From Vulcanimicrobiota bacterium (lineage in GTDB: Bacteria > Vulcanimicrobiota > Vulcanimicrobiia > Eremiobacterales > Eremiobacteraceae), in NCBI GenBank assembly GCA_013290125.1, contig JABCYQ010000005.1:1-64000 (forward strand): 64,000 bases of DNA, read 5' to 3'. The first letter of the stretch is position 1; each line of letters starts with the position of its first letter. The notes under the pieces were generated by a model that was not told the DNA's origin, did not search any database, and saw nothing but the letters and a program-made list of their open reading frames with translations. Both the position numbers and the translations under genes were made by a program. Below, one piece after another: positions 24,001 to 33,285 of this stretch.

Positions 24001-24212
24001 TCGCGTTCATCTTCGGCATCATGCCGCTGGTCTTCGCGAGCGGCGCCGGACAGAACAGCCGGCATTCGCTCGGCACCGCGGTGGTGGGCGGCATGCTCGT
24101 CTCCACACTGCTGAACCTGGTCATCATCCCTCTGCTGTACATGATCATCGCGGGCGCCGAAGATCGATTCCGCGAGCGCCGCGCTCGGCGGGCAGAGCAA
24201 GCCTCGGAGTAG
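21072..24212 (+). CDS. RND multidrug efflux pump, AcrB/HAE1 family
   Basis: A 1046-residue inner-membrane proton-driven exporter. The opening FFITRPIFASV, the paired Asp in the fourth membrane segment (LVVDDAIVVVENIVR), and the second-half motifs GLASKNAILIVQF and RPILMTSFAFIFGIMPL are those of the hydrophobe/amphiphile efflux class. Length and twelve-segment layout are normal. It follows the adaptor gene by three bases, and its stop abuts the GTG of the MFS gene, forming one operon. Confidence 0.97.
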   Translation: MQFFITRPIFASVCSAVILLAGALSIPSLPVAQYPNISPPQVSVQSEYIGANAETVETSVTNPLEASINGAEGMRYMSSSSTADGASSITATFDLGRDPDKAAQDVQTRVNEAQGLLPAQVKQTGIIVSKNSSSFVMALAITSDNPKYDSLFLSNYADRYVTEALQRVKGVGSVLVFGERKYAMRLWLDPNKLQSYGLTADDVTTALSEQNVQVAAGQVGAAPSPTGQPYTLNVRVAGRLTTPAQFANIVVKSGTGYMVRVSDIGRVDLGAQDYSTNLKFDGKTAIGIGILQLANANSLTVSQGVNDAMARLAKDFPPGVRYDIAFDATTFVDESIHEVLQTLALAISLVVLVIFLFLQDWRATLIPACTIPVSLLGTFALLKAFNFSINTLTLFGLTLATALVVDDAIVVVENIVRYIHEHKKTAKEAAPLAMAEIASAVIATSLVLLAVFVPVAFFPGTTGELYKQFALTIASTITISAFTALTLAPALAAVLLEGEAPSHNAFMRAVGGFIQRVRDFYKRLLPGIVRQRAWVLSIFVVLLVATVFMFKIVPTGFIPDEDQGYFIVVAQGPPGSPLEYTDKIMAQAYAVCKSEPDVTDVFSVSGFSFFGSGANNGIMFGKFKPWSDRRRGDQSAQAIIGRISGKLFGITGASVFAFNPPAIQGAGNIGGFDLEVEDQGNLGIPALAQTAGTIEYRANTDISPRGTPLLNSVFTTFRADSPQLELNIDRDAVQALHVKLSDVFDTLQVMLGSDYVNDFNYQNKSYRVYVQADAPYRSRIENLNNYYVKNTSDAMVPLSSFMTVTRTLGPPGIYHYNLFRSIEFNGNPGPGVSSGQAIEEMQKLMGQILPHGMTYDWTGTSLDQIEAGSVTIVIFGLAVVFVFLVLAAQYESLVDPLIIIMAVPLAILGALGAVFLRGTQNDIFCQVGLVMLVGLASKNAILIVQFGNLLRSQGVPVAQAALQAAQTRLRPILMTSFAFIFGIMPLVFASGAGQNSRHSLGTAVVGGMLVSTLLNLVIIPLLYMIIAGAEDRFRERRARRAEQASE

Positions 24213-25814
24213 GTGGCCGCACTAACTCCCGCGGTCAGCGAGCCGTCTCATGTCGAGATGCAGCCGCGTTCGCTCGCGCTCGTCTCCGCGACCGTCATGC
24301 TCGGCGTTATCATGGCGATCATCGACTCGACGATCGTCAACGTCGCGCTCGACAAGATCGCCGGCAATCTCGGCGCATCCATCGACGAGGTGGCGTGGGT
24401 CGCGACCGGCTATATCCTGTCGGCGCTCATCGTCATGCCGCTCAACGGTTGGTTGACTGCGACGCTCGGCCGCAAGCGATTCTACGCGATCTGCGTCGCG
24501 ATCTTCACGATCGCGTCGTTCTTGTGCGGCACCGCCACGAATATCTGGCAACTCGTCTTCTACCGGGTCATCCAAGGGTTCGGCGGCGGAGCGCTGCAGC
24601 CGACCGCGCAGGCGATCATGTTCGAATCGTTTCCGCGCGATCAGCGCGGCAAGGCGATGGCGATCTTCGGCATGGCAGCTATGGCCGGTCCTGCGATCGG
24701 CCCGCTGCTCGGCGGATACCTCGTGGCCAACTACGATTGGCCGTTGATATTCCTCATCAACATCCCGCTCGGCATCATCGCGTTCCTTATGACGCTCGCG
24801 TACATCGAAGATCCGCCGTACCGAGTGAAGCCTGAAGGGTCGTTCGACTATATCGGCCTCGGTTCGATGGTGCTCGGACTTGGTTCGCTCCAATACGTGC
24901 TCGAGCGAGGCCAGCACGACGACTGGTTCAACTCTCCCACGATCGTGATCTTGAGCATCACGGCGGTCGGTGGGCTTGTCACGTTCATCGCACGCGAGAT
25001 CATGACTCGCTATCCGCTGGTGGACTTGCGCATATTCGCGAATCGATCGTTCGCCGCAGGCAATGTGATCAGCATCGTGTCCGGTTTCGGTCTTTTCGGG
25101 CTGAGTCTCGTCCTGCCGTTGTTCATGCAGACGCTCTTGGGTTGGGATGCGTGGCAGACCGGCGTCGCGCTTCTGCCCGGCGCGATCGCGACAGCCGTGA
25201 GCATGGTCGTGGTCGGCAGGCTTTCGTCGCATATCGACGCGCGGTTGCTCATGGGCGCCGGTCTGATCGTGTTCGGTATCGGTTCGTGGGTGATGGGTTA
25301 TCTCTCTCAGGACGCGGGCTACTGGGATATCTTCTGGCCGCGCGCAGCGCAAGGATTCGGCATCGGTCTGCTGTTCGTTCCGCTCACTGTCGTCACCATG
25401 TCGTCCGTGCCGCTCAATCAAACGGCAAGCGCCTCCGGCCTGCTCACGCTCGTCCGCCAGCTCGGCGGAAGTTTGGGAATCGCCGCGTTGACGACGTACC
25501 TGCAGACGGATACGGCAACCGTGTACGCGGGTTTGTCGTCGGGCGTCAACACCGGACGGGCCGTGGTCGGTCAGACGCTCGCCCAGTTGCAGGCGCTTTT
25601 CGAGCAGCACGGTTATGCGGCGGCGCAAGCGCATGCGCTTGCGCTTGCGCAAATCGCGCAGATGACCCAATCCGACGCAAACGCGATCGCGTACGAAAAC
25701 TTGTTCCGAATATCCGGCGTGTTGTTCTTCGTCTCGTTGTTGGCGCTGCTGCTCTTGGCAAATCCTAAGGTTCGCGGTGGTGCCCCCGCACAACAGGTGA
25801 TTGCGGCGGATTGA
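24213..25814 (+). CDS. MFS drug:proton antiporter, DHA2 (EmrB/QacA) family
   Basis: A 533-residue transporter with about fourteen predicted membrane segments. Family motifs are MAIIDSTIVNVAL near the first segment, LNGWLTATLGRKRFY and RVIQGFGGGALQPTAQA. The GTG start lies directly after the stop of the RND gene, which supports coupling; an ATG fifteen codons in is the alternative. A combined RND plus DHA2 operon suggests a broad export role; substrates are unknown. Confidence 0.94.
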   Translation: MAALTPAVSEPSHVEMQPRSLALVSATVMLGVIMAIIDSTIVNVALDKIAGNLGASIDEVAWVATGYILSALIVMPLNGWLTATLGRKRFYAICVAIFTIASFLCGTATNIWQLVFYRVIQGFGGGALQPTAQAIMFESFPRDQRGKAMAIFGMAAMAGPAIGPLLGGYLVANYDWPLIFLINIPLGIIAFLMTLAYIEDPPYRVKPEGSFDYIGLGSMVLGLGSLQYVLERGQHDDWFNSPTIVILSITAVGGLVTFIAREIMTRYPLVDLRIFANRSFAAGNVISIVSGFGLFGLSLVLPLFMQTLLGWDAWQTGVALLPGAIATAVSMVVVGRLSSHIDARLLMGAGLIVFGIGSWVMGYLSQDAGYWDIFWPRAAQGFGIGLLFVPLTVVTMSSVPLNQTASASGLLTLVRQLGGSLGIAALTTYLQTDTATVYAGLSSGVNTGRAVVGQTLAQLQALFEQHGYAAAQAHALALAQIAQMTQSDANAIAYENLFRISGVLFFVSLLALLLLANPKVRGGAPAQQVIAAD

Positions 25815-25918
25815 AGGCAGTGCGACGTGGGAATGTTAAGTTTCACTCCCTTCTCATCAAGCGGACGCTTGTCTGGAGTACGATGCTTGAAAACGTAGGG
25901 CGACTGTCGAGGAATGCA

Positions 25919-26935
25919 ATGATCAGTAAGAATTATCGCGTGTCATCGGTTCTGTCCGCCGCCTCTCTTGTCGCAGCGTGCGCGTTGTTCGCCGGCTGCG
26001 GTGGTTCCGGCGGCGGCGGAATTCCGGTCGGACCAACGCCGCCGCCAAGCAACGGTTCGATGTACATCACCGACTCGAGTGGGGCCGGCGATCAGATCCT
26101 TGTCTTTCCAGAGTCCGCCAACGGCGGCCCGGCTCCGACGCAGCAGATCACCGGCACGTCGACAGGCCTTTCGATTCCCTTGGGCGTTGCCGTCGATAGC
26201 GCGGGTAACATCTGGGTAACCAACTCCAACACCAGCAGCATCACAGAATACGCGCCAGGCTCGAACGGAAATCAGGCGCCGATCAATACGGTCATCGGGA
26301 ATGCAACGGGACTTTCGCAGCCGATCGGTATCTGGATCGATTCATCTCAACACGTGTGGGTGGCGAATTTTGGTAACAATAGCGTAACCGAATACGGTCC
26401 AAATCCAAGTGGAAATCAGGCGCCGATCGCCACAATCGCGGGGGCCGCGACGACGTTGAATCAGCCCGCTTATCTCACTGTTGACACCAATGGCAATGTC
26501 TACGTCACGAACTTCAACGGCAACAACATAGCGATCTATGCCCCGGGTGCCAGCGGCAACGCCGCGCCGTTTGTCTCTTTCGGCGGAAATTGTTTCTCAC
26601 CAGCCGGCATTGCGCTCGACGCCTCGGGCCACATTTACGCCTCGTGTCAGGCGGATTACACCGTTCGCGAGTACACTGCGCTTAACGGAACGAGCCGGCC
26701 CACGCAGATCCGCGGACTAGGAATTATGTCGGCCAATCCCAACCTGTACAATCCGTCCGGCATCGCCGTGAATTCGCTCGGCACACTGTTCGTAGCGAAC
26801 ACCGGGATAGTCGGCAATGCATTCGGCTACATCACGGTCTACGGACCGAACTACAACAACGCGTCACTTCCGGGTGCGACGGTCGGCGGCGGCAACAGCT
26901 TCCTGATCCGGCCGGCTGGCATCGCGGTGCACTAA
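25919..26935 (+). CDS. NHL-repeat beta-propeller lipoprotein
   Basis: A 338-residue exported lipoprotein. The lipobox is FAGCGG near residue 24, followed by a Gly-rich linker. Then come about six blades of the form GVAVDSAGNIWVTNSN...ITEYAPGSNGN. The function is unknown; propellers of this type bind ligands or proteins at the cell surface. The start at 25919 has GAGGAA upstream and puts the signal peptide first. A paralogue lies at 53663-54670. Confidence 0.88.
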   Translation: MISKNYRVSSVLSAASLVAACALFAGCGGSGGGGIPVGPTPPPSNGSMYITDSSGAGDQILVFPESANGGPAPTQQITGTSTGLSIPLGVAVDSAGNIWVTNSNTSSITEYAPGSNGNQAPINTVIGNATGLSQPIGIWIDSSQHVWVANFGNNSVTEYGPNPSGNQAPIATIAGAATTLNQPAYLTVDTNGNVYVTNFNGNNIAIYAPGASGNAAPFVSFGGNCFSPAGIALDASGHIYASCQADYTVREYTALNGTSRPTQIRGLGIMSANPNLYNPSGIAVNSLGTLFVANTGIVGNAFGYITVYGPNYNNASLPGATVGGGNSFLIRPAGIAVH

Positions 26936-26937
26936 GC

Positions 26938-27040
26938 CTGAAGGGGCCGACTTTATGTCGGCCCCCTTTACGTTCGCTAGGGCCGACAGAAGTCGGCCGC
27001 TTCATTTACCGTCGTAGTAGGGCAAGCATCGCTTGCCCTG
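26938..27040. repeat. Inverted pair of family B repeats plus a family A repeat
   Basis: A family B unit on one strand (GAAGGGGCCGAC...GTCGGCCC) is followed after about ten bases by a second on the other strand (GGGCCGAC...GTCGGCCGCTTC). A full family A unit, GTAGTAGGGCAAGC-ATC-GCTTGCCCT, ends at 27039, only thirteen bases before the purU start codon. Confidence 0.85.
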
Positions 27041-27052
27041 AATTGCAGCGGC

Positions 27053-27907
27053 ATGGCGACGAACGATCGCGGCATCCTGCTCTTGCAATGTCCAGATCGG
27101 CCGGGTGTGGTCGCGTCGGTATCCGGTTTTCTCTACGAGCACGGCGGTGACATCATCCGCGCCGATGAGCACCGCGATCCCGACTCTGACACGTACTTTA
27201 TGCGCGTCGAATGGGGCCTCGACGGATTTCAACTTCCCCCGCCGGACTTCGCGCGCGAATTCGAACCGGTGGCACGGGAATTCGGGATGCAGTGGCGCAT
27301 CGCGAAAAGTTCCGACCGGCCCGGGGTCGCGATCTTCGTCTCGAAGTCCGGCCATTGTCTCGCGGACCTGCTCTATCGTCACCAGATCGGTGAATTGCCC
27401 TGCCAGATCAAGCTCGTGATCGGCAATCACGACGAGCTGCGCAAATTGACCGAGTTCTACGGCATTCGCTTCGAGCTCGTACGTGGCACGCCGAAGGGCG
27501 AGGTCGAGGGCTCACTCCATCGGCTGCTCGACGAGAGCGCAATCGATCTCGTCGTCCTTGCCCGCTACATGCAGATACTCTCAGATGTTCTGGTCGGGCA
27601 GTATGCGGGGCGCATGATCAACGTCCACCATTCGTTCTTGCCCGCGTTTGTCGGCGCGAAACCCTACCACCGTTCGTACGAACGCGGCGTCAAACTCATC
27701 GGCGCGACCAGCCACTACGTGACGGCGCAGCTCGACGAGGGTCCGATCATCGAACAAGATGTCGTGCGCGTCTCCCATCGCGATTCACTGGAGTCGATAG
27801 TCCGCAAGGGCGGCGACGCCGAACGTGCGGTGCTCACGCGGGCCGTGCGTTGGCACGTCGAAAATCGCATCATGGTGCACGGCAACAAGACCGTCGTCTT
27901 CTCTTAG
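27053..27907 (+). CDS. purU: Formyltetrahydrofolate deformylase
   Basis: A 284-residue enzyme that hydrolyses 10-formyl-tetrahydrofolate to formate and tetrahydrofolate. The N-terminal ACT domain (about 5-80, LLLQCPDRPGVVASVSGFL) is followed by the formyl-transferase fold with VIGNHDELR, NVHHSFLPAFVGAKPY and the ending GNKTVVF. The catalytic Asn/His/Asp region is intact. Its length matches the family. The start is only thirteen bases after a family A palindrome, which may affect its translation. Confidence 0.96.
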   Translation: MATNDRGILLLQCPDRPGVVASVSGFLYEHGGDIIRADEHRDPDSDTYFMRVEWGLDGFQLPPPDFAREFEPVAREFGMQWRIAKSSDRPGVAIFVSKSGHCLADLLYRHQIGELPCQIKLVIGNHDELRKLTEFYGIRFELVRGTPKGEVEGSLHRLLDESAIDLVVLARYMQILSDVLVGQYAGRMINVHHSFLPAFVGAKPYHRSYERGVKLIGATSHYVTAQLDEGPIIEQDVVRVSHRDSLESIVRKGGDAERAVLTRAVRWHVENRIMVHGNKTVVFS

Positions 27908-28116
27908 CTGCTATCTAGACAACCCACCGACCAGTTGGACTTGGTGCTCATGGACCGTGTGTTCAGTGAGTCTTTTTCATCATTCTTGCGCGACTGGCAC
28001 GAACTTCGGATGCTACGCGAGCGGCTGCGGAGTAGACTAAGCCGGTTGGTCGTGCGCGTGAGACACCATGCGCCGGTCAAGTCAATCGCTTCACTCATTA
28101 GTCGAAGGAGAACTGA

Positions 28117-29256
28117 ATGCAATCGAAATCTTGGCGGACGCTGTTAGCGGTCGCCGCTGTGACCGCGTCTGCGGGCGTTCTCGCGGGCGGGTTGGCATTG
28201 GGGCCGGCGCTCGCGAACGGTGATTCGGTCAAGTTGGGGCCGTTCACGATCGTCACATGTACGAGCGCGTCGCCCTGTCAGCAATACAACAACGACGGTG
28301 TCGGGCCAGGCCTCGAAGGCAAAACTGGCAAGGGCATGGGCCTCGAAGGCATCGCGACCAAGGGCTCGGGCGTCGTCGGGTTGTCCACAAGCGGCGCCGG
28401 CGTCGACGGCAATAGTCAGACGGGCAATGGCGGCCAATTCGGCAGCGATGCCGGCGGGTACGGTGTCTACGCGATCAGCTTCGGCAGCGACGCTATCTAC
28501 GCTGACGCGGACGGCGGAAGTGCGTTCGATGGCATCGTCGGATCGTCGTCCGGTCAAGGCTATGGCGTCCTCGGGATCTCGTTGACAGCCAACCCCGCTA
28601 TTTTCGCGCAAGCCGGAACAGGCGAAGGTCTTACGGCGTCGGCAGATGTCGCGGGTGATTCGGCGATCTTTGCAAGCAACTCGGCCTCGGGCGGCCGCGG
28701 CGCCGAAATCGAGGCGCCCTACATCGGCATCCTTGGGCGCAGCAACGCCTTTCCGCTCGACCTGACGGACCTGTCAAACAATACGCTGTTCTACGTCGAC
28801 AATGCGGGCGATGTCTTCTACCACGGCACGCTCAACACGTTCACGCCGACTCGCGATGGCAGAACGGTGAACGCCTACGGCTCCAAGACAACGTCACCGA
28901 CCGTCGAAGACGACGGCACGGGGCAGCTCGTCAACGGTCAGGCCATCGTTCGGCTTGATGACGCGTTCGCACAGACCATCGACGCGCGTTCGGCGTATCA
29001 CGTGATGCTGACGCCGGACGGCGACACGCGCGGACTCTACGTCGCGAGCAAAGCGCCTGGCTACTTCGTCGTGCGCGAAGTGCAAGGCGGCCGCGGAACG
29101 CTCGCGTTCGACTACCACATCTACGCGCCCGCGCTCGGCTCCGCCGGAACGCGCATGGCGTTCGTGGCCAACACACGCGTGGGACCGAACGCTCCTCTCG
29201 TCCACCTCAAGATCCCGGTTCGCAGGCGGACGCCCCCAGCATTTCCCAAACCCTAG
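28117..29256 (+). CDS. Secreted glycine-rich repeat protein, paralogue of the 81-1175 gene
   Basis: A 379-residue exported protein. A signal peptide ends near ALAN (about residue 34) and AAGGAG precedes the ATG. The middle is made of degenerate units such as GMGLEGIATKGSGVVGLS. The last 110 residues match the end of the 81-1175 protein, including EDDGTGQLVNG, RGLYVAS and VVREVQGG. The shared layout points to one family of surface or matrix proteins. No known function can be given. Confidence 0.82.
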   Translation: MQSKSWRTLLAVAAVTASAGVLAGGLALGPALANGDSVKLGPFTIVTCTSASPCQQYNNDGVGPGLEGKTGKGMGLEGIATKGSGVVGLSTSGAGVDGNSQTGNGGQFGSDAGGYGVYAISFGSDAIYADADGGSAFDGIVGSSSGQGYGVLGISLTANPAIFAQAGTGEGLTASADVAGDSAIFASNSASGGRGAEIEAPYIGILGRSNAFPLDLTDLSNNTLFYVDNAGDVFYHGTLNTFTPTRDGRTVNAYGSKTTSPTVEDDGTGQLVNGQAIVRLDDAFAQTIDARSAYHVMLTPDGDTRGLYVASKAPGYFVVREVQGGRGTLAFDYHIYAPALGSAGTRMAFVANTRVGPNAPLVHLKIPVRRRTPPAFPKP

Positions 29257-29267
29257 TCGGTAGACGA

Positions 29268-29349
29268 TGGCAAGCGTTGCTTGCCTTACTACGAACTCCG
29301 AGCTGAAGGGGCCGACTTTATGTCGGCCCTCGTTTCTTGCCCTACTACG
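29268..29349. repeat. Family A, family B and half family A repeats
   Basis: GGCAAGC-GTT-GCTTGCC with the TACTAC flank (29269-29291), then a family B unit (29303-29329), then the right arm of another family A unit, CTTGCCCTACTACG (29337-29350). They fill the gap between the convergent repeat-protein and patatin genes, running a few bases into the patatin 3' end. Confidence 0.8.
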
Positions 29350-30388
29350 CGAACGTCACGCGCTGCGGGGCTTGGCCGTCCTGCAATCCTTGAGCAAATG
29401 CCGCATCGAGCGCTGCTTGGTCGTTGAATCCCAACACCGAAAGTCCGAGCGGTTCGTTCGGCCGCACGCTCCAAAGATCGATGACGATCTTTTTCTTCTC
29501 GCCGAGAGTCTTCGTCGCTAGATTATTCACGGTGTCGGCAAGCTTGAGGTCGTCTTCGAGGATCTTCTGCTGCATGACGTCGTAACTCGCAAACGCGATC
29601 TGAGCGATGTTGTTCGCGGTTTGCTGGCGCGGCTTTGTGTCAGACGGATCCATGAAGACGACGGTCACGTCTGTCGCACCGGCGTCGACAGCGAGGCCGA
29701 TCGGCGTGTTGTTCGCGACGCCGCCATCGACGTAGTCGAACGCGATCGAGCCCGCGGGCGCGAAGTTGACCGGGGTGAACGCGCCCGGAATCGCGGCGGA
29801 CGCGCGCACGGCGCTGTTGTATGTCTCGGCCATCAGGGGAAACCGCGTCGCCCCAGCCTTGCCGGCGAACGTCGCTTGAATCGCGGCGCGGCTCGCGTGG
29901 AATCGGAAGAATCCTTCGGTCGTGCCGCGCGTCAGATTGGTGCCGGTGACCACGAGCGTCGTCGGCGACGCCTGAAGCTTCTGCCAGTCGAGGCAGTCTT
30001 GCAATATCTGGACGACGGGATCCGAGCTGACCGCACCGCGCAATCTCATAAGGTTGGCCGGCGCGCCGAGCGCGCGATAGTCGTGCCAGAGATGAAGGAG
30101 GTCGCCGATCTTCTTGAAGGCGTTGTCCGTTCCGACGGTGCCGACCGTTGCAACCATGTCCTTGAGGATGCCGACCTGCGGGATGTAGCGGATGATATCG
30201 CGCGCCGCGATCCCATGCCATAGGCGGCCGAGCGCATCTATGTCGCCCTGCGCGACGAGCGATGCGTTGATCGCCCCGATCGACGTGCCACAGACGATGT
30301 CGAATTGATTCGTTTTGCAGAGCGATGTGACAACACCGGCTTCGTAAGCCCCGCGCGCCCCGCCGCCGCTCAGTACCAAAGCTCTCAT
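29345..30388 (-). CDS. Patatin-like phospholipase
   Basis: A 347-residue lipid acyl hydrolase. The oxyanion loop is LSGGGARGAYEAG at the N-terminus, the nucleophile is Ser36 in CGTSIG, and the catalytic Asp is in YVDGGVANN (about residue 220). The Ser-Asp dyad is therefore complete. There is no signal peptide, so it should act in the cytoplasm or at the inner membrane. The ATG has AAAGGTGA upstream. Confidence 0.93.
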   Translation of the reverse strand: MRALVLSGGGARGAYEAGVVTSLCKTNQFDIVCGTSIGAINASLVAQGDIDALGRLWHGIAARDIIRYIPQVGILKDMVATVGTVGTDNAFKKIGDLLHLWHDYRALGAPANLMRLRGAVSSDPVVQILQDCLDWQKLQASPTTLVVTGTNLTRGTTEGFFRFHASRAAIQATFAGKAGATRFPLMAETYNSAVRASAAIPGAFTPVNFAPAGSIAFDYVDGGVANNTPIGLAVDAGATDVTVVFMDPSDTKPRQQTANNIAQIAFASYDVMQQKILEDDLKLADTVNNLATKTLGEKKKIVIDLWSVRPNEPLGLSVLGFNDQAALDAAFAQGLQDGQAPQRVTFA

Positions 30389-30429
30389 TGCTGATTCACC
30401 TTTCGACTATTTGGCAAAAGCGCGCGTTC

Positions 30430-30460
30430 TTGACCGACCGGCGCATCCCCATGATATACT
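30430..30460 (+). promoter_or_regulatory. Promoter of the second Uma2 gene
   Basis: TTGACC at 30430-30435 and TATACT at 30455-30460 are separated by 19 bases, and TG precedes the -10 box by one base (extended -10). The nine bases TGATATACT are identical to those before the first Uma2 gene. The ATG lies only twelve bases beyond the -10 box. Confidence 0.5.
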
Positions 30461-30472
30461 TCGAGTGAGTTC

Positions 30473-31015
30473 ATGGCAATGCGCGAAATCATTCTGCCGG
30501 AGACCAAGCCGGCGCTCGAGTGGATCAACGGGCGGGTCGTTCAAAAGGTGAGCCCGCAGCGCAAGCACGCTCTCGCGCAGACAACTTTCGCGGCGGCGCT
30601 TAATGCTTGGGCTCGGCTGGCCGGTTCGGGCATGGTTGGTACAGAATGGAACTTTCAAATCGCGCCACCCGGTGAGGAGCGCCGACCGCTCGTTCCCGAT
30701 GTCGCCTTCCTATCGTACGAGCTTTTGCCGTACTCCGTTCAATTGGAGACCGAAGTTCCGCGTATCGCACCCGACGTTGCCGTCGAAATCCTGTCTCCGG
30801 ATGATCGCCTAAAGGACGTGGAAGAAAAAGTGCGCGTTTATCTCGCGTCGGGCACGCGAGCGGTCGTGCTCGTGGACACGGCCGAGCAGATCGTGACGAT
30901 TCACGAAACGGCCGGTTCGCTGCGGCTGGATCGCTTCGACGTGTTCCAACACGATAGTCTGCCCGGCTTCAACATGCCCGTGATCGACCTGTTCACACCG
31001 CCTCAGCCGAAGTAG
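30473..31015 (+). CDS. Uma2-family (DUF820) protein, second copy
   Basis: A 180-residue paralogue of the 6177-6746 protein. It shares the opening REIxLPETKPALEWxNGR, VPDVAFLSYE, APDVAVEILSPDD and KVRVYLASGTRAVVLVD. The acidic residues of the PD-(D/E)XK-like core are kept in both copies. Both are single genes with the same promoter element. The role of Uma2 proteins is not established. Confidence 0.88.
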   Translation: MAMREIILPETKPALEWINGRVVQKVSPQRKHALAQTTFAAALNAWARLAGSGMVGTEWNFQIAPPGEERRPLVPDVAFLSYELLPYSVQLETEVPRIAPDVAVEILSPDDRLKDVEEKVRVYLASGTRAVVLVDTAEQIVTIHETAGSLRLDRFDVFQHDSLPGFNMPVIDLFTPPQPK

Positions 31016-31052
31016 TTCAGCCGGTGTAGCCCAACCGAAGTAATTGGCACGA

Positions 31053-31076
31053 TGCGGCCCACATGAAGTCGGCCCC
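31053..31076. repeat. Diverged family B palindromic repeat
   Basis: GCGGCCCACATGAAGTCGGCCCCC keeps the right arm of family B but the left arm has decayed. It lies between the convergent Uma2 and uvrB genes. Confidence 0.55.
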
Positions 31077-31090
31077 CGCGCGCGCCCGCG

Positions 31091-33148
31091 TTAGAAGAGC
31101 GCGGCTTCGCGCACTTTCTGACCGAAGATCGAGGGCGCTTTCTTGGACAATGTCGAGTCGCCGCCGTCCGGAAGCTGCTTGCGCAATTCCCACAGCTCAT
31201 CGCGCAACGCCGCGGCCTTTTCGAACTCCAGCTTCGCAGCCGCCTCGCGCATCTCGCGATCGAGTTTCGTGATGGTCGCCATGAGCACGTCGCGCGGCAC
31301 GTCCTTGAGCACGCGCCGCGACTTCGTCTCCGACGATTCGTACGCCGCAGACAAGATGTCGCGCACAGATTTGCGGATCGACTGCGGATCGATCCCGTGC
31401 TCGGTGTTATAGGCGACTTGTCGGGCACGCCGCCGCTCGGTCTCGGACATCGCGCGCTCCATGGATGCGGTCACGTTGTCCGCGTACATGAGCACCATGC
31501 CGCTCACGTTGCGCGCCGCACGCCCGATCGTCTGGATGAGCGACGTCTCAGAGCGAAGATAGCCCTCTTTGTCGGCGTCGAGGATCGCGACGAGCGAGAC
31601 CTCCGGCAGATCGAGACCCTCGCGCAAGAGATTGATGCCTACTAGGCAATCGAACTCACCCAACCGCAGGTCGCGCAGGATCGCGATGCGTTCGAGCGTT
31701 TCGATCTCGGAATGAAGGTAGCGTGCGCGCACGCCCGCCTCGAGCATGTAGTCGGTCAGATCCTCTGCCATTTTCTTGGTCAGCGTCGTGATTAGTGTGC
31801 GCTCGCCGGCTTCCGCGCGCGTGCGCACTTCTTCCATCAGATCGTCCACCTGGCCGGCGGTCGGGCGACGGACGATCATCGGATCGACGAGACCGGTCGG
31901 CCTGATGATTTGCTCGACTATCTGCGAGGCGTTCGTGCGCTCGTATTTTCCCGGCGTCGCCGAGACGTACACGACTTGGTTGAGGTGTTTGTCGAACTCG
32001 TCAAATGTGAGGGGTCGGTTGTCGAGCGCCGATGGGAGCCTGAAGCCATACTCCACGAGCGCCTCTTTGCGCGAGCGATCTCCCTGATACATGCCGTGCA
32101 CTTGCGGCAGCGTCACGTGTGACTCGTCCACGAACAGCAGCCAGTCGTCAGGAAAGAAGTCGAGCAGGCAGAACGGCGTCTGACCCGGCGCGCGGCCTGT
32201 CAGATGGCGCGAATAATTCTCGATGCCGTTGCAGTAGCCGAGTTCGCGCAGGCTATCCAGATCGTTGCGCGTGCGCATCTCGAGGCGCTGCGCTTCCAGC
32301 AGCCGGCCTTCGCTCTTGAAAAACGCCAAACGATCCTTCAGCTCTTCTTCGATCGAGAGGCATGCGCGGCGCAGCTTCTCTTCAGGCGTGATGAAATGTT
32401 TCGCCGGAAAAACCGTCAGGCTGTCGACCTCTTCGATGAGCTCGCCTGTCACTTGATTGATGCGCGCGATACTCTCGACTTGGTCGCCGAAGAAATCCAA
32501 GCGCGTGACGATCTCGTCGTCGACCGCGACGAACTCGAGCACGTCGCCGCGCACTCGGAACGTGCCGCGGACCATCGCGATGTCGTTGCGCGTGTACTGC
32601 ATGTCCACGAGCTTGCGCAGCAGCTTGTCGCGATCGAATTCTTGGCCGCGTCGCAGGCTGAGCGACATCTCCATATAGTCGGACGGAGATCCCAAACCGA
32701 AGATGCACGAGACGGATGCGACGATGAGCGTGTCGGGCCGCGTCAGCAGCGACTGCGTCGCGGAATGCCGGAGCCGCTCGATCTCGTCGTTGATGGACGA
32801 GTCCTTCTCGATATACGTGTCCGACGACGGGATGTACGCCTCCGGCTGGTAGTAGTCGAAATAGGAGACGAAATACTCGACCGCGTTGTTGGGGAAGAAT
32901 TCTTTGAACTCGCCGCAGAGCTGCGCGGCGAGCGTCTTGTTATGGCACAGGACCAGCGTGGGTTTCTGGACCGCTTCGACCGTCCAGGCCATCGTCGCGG
33001 TCTTGCCGCTCCCCGTCACACCTAAGAGCGTCTGCGCGCGGTCGCCGCGGCGGATGCCATCGGCCAAGCCGGCGATCGCCTGCGGCTGGTCTCCGGAGGG
33101 AGAAAACGGGGACACGACTTCGAATTTCGGCACAGCGCGGCGCTCCAT
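31091..33148 (-). CDS. uvrB: Excinuclease ABC subunit B
   Basis: A 685-residue UvrB, the helicase-like damage-verification subunit of nucleotide excision repair. Walker A is [13 protein letters not shown], the beta-hairpin region includes [18 protein letters not shown], helicase motifs V-VI are [20 protein letters not shown] and QTIGRAARN, and the C-terminal UVR motif that binds UvrC is at about 635-670. Length is normal. It stands alone, divergent from prs, and uvrA lies 14 kb away in the same orientation. Confidence 0.98.
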   Translation of the reverse strand: MERRAVPKFEVVSPFSPSGDQPQAIAGLADGIRRGDRAQTLLGVTGSGKTATMAWTVEAVQKPTLVLCHNKTLAAQLCGEFKEFFPNNAVEYFVSYFDYYQPEAYIPSSDTYIEKDSSINDEIERLRHSATQSLLTRPDTLIVASVSCIFGLGSPSDYMEMSLSLRRGQEFDRDKLLRKLVDMQYTRNDIAMVRGTFRVRGDVLEFVAVDDEIVTRLDFFGDQVESIARINQVTGELIEEVDSLTVFPAKHFITPEEKLRRACLSIEEELKDRLAFFKSEGRLLEAQRLEMRTRNDLDSLRELGYCNGIENYSRHLTGRAPGQTPFCLLDFFPDDWLLFVDESHVTLPQVHGMYQGDRSRKEALVEYGFRLPSALDNRPLTFDEFDKHLNQVVYVSATPGKYERTNASQIVEQIIRPTGLVDPMIVRRPTAGQVDDLMEEVRTRAEAGERTLITTLTKKMAEDLTDYMLEAGVRARYLHSEIETLERIAILRDLRLGEFDCLVGINLLREGLDLPEVSLVAILDADKEGYLRSETSLIQTIGRAARNVSGMVLMYADNVTASMERAMSETERRRARQVAYNTEHGIDPQSIRKSVRDILSAAYESSETKSRRVLKDVPRDVLMATITKLDREMREAAAKLEFEKAAALRDELWELRKQLPDGGDSTLSKKAPSIFGQKVREAALF

Positions 33149-33245
33149 CGCCAGGGGTTTGCTGGAAGGCTTCGTAGAACTCCATGTGGCGCCTGCGGCT
33201 TACGACTCTGGCCTGGTTCCGGTCGCTCAGACCGCGGTGGCGATT

Positions 33246-33263
33246 GGGCAAGCGATGCTTGCC
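33246..33263. repeat. Family A palindrome in the prs leader
   Basis: GGGCAAGC-GAT-GCTTGCC lies about 23 bases before the prs start codon, between the divergent uvrB and prs genes, so it would be part of the prs 5' leader if transcription starts upstream. Confidence 0.75.
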
Positions 33264-33285
33264 TTCCACAGGGAGAACCGCTGTT

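Noticed and set aside
24222-25793. A 523-codon minus-strand open frame
   Set aside because: It is antisense to the clear MFS transporter, is rich in Arg, Asp, Glu and His as expected for a shadow frame in GC-rich DNA, and has no known motif.
27904-28122. Small gene between purU and the repeat protein
   Set aside because: Short frames exist on both strands with no ribosome site or recognisable composition; the 209-base gap is better left as non-coding.
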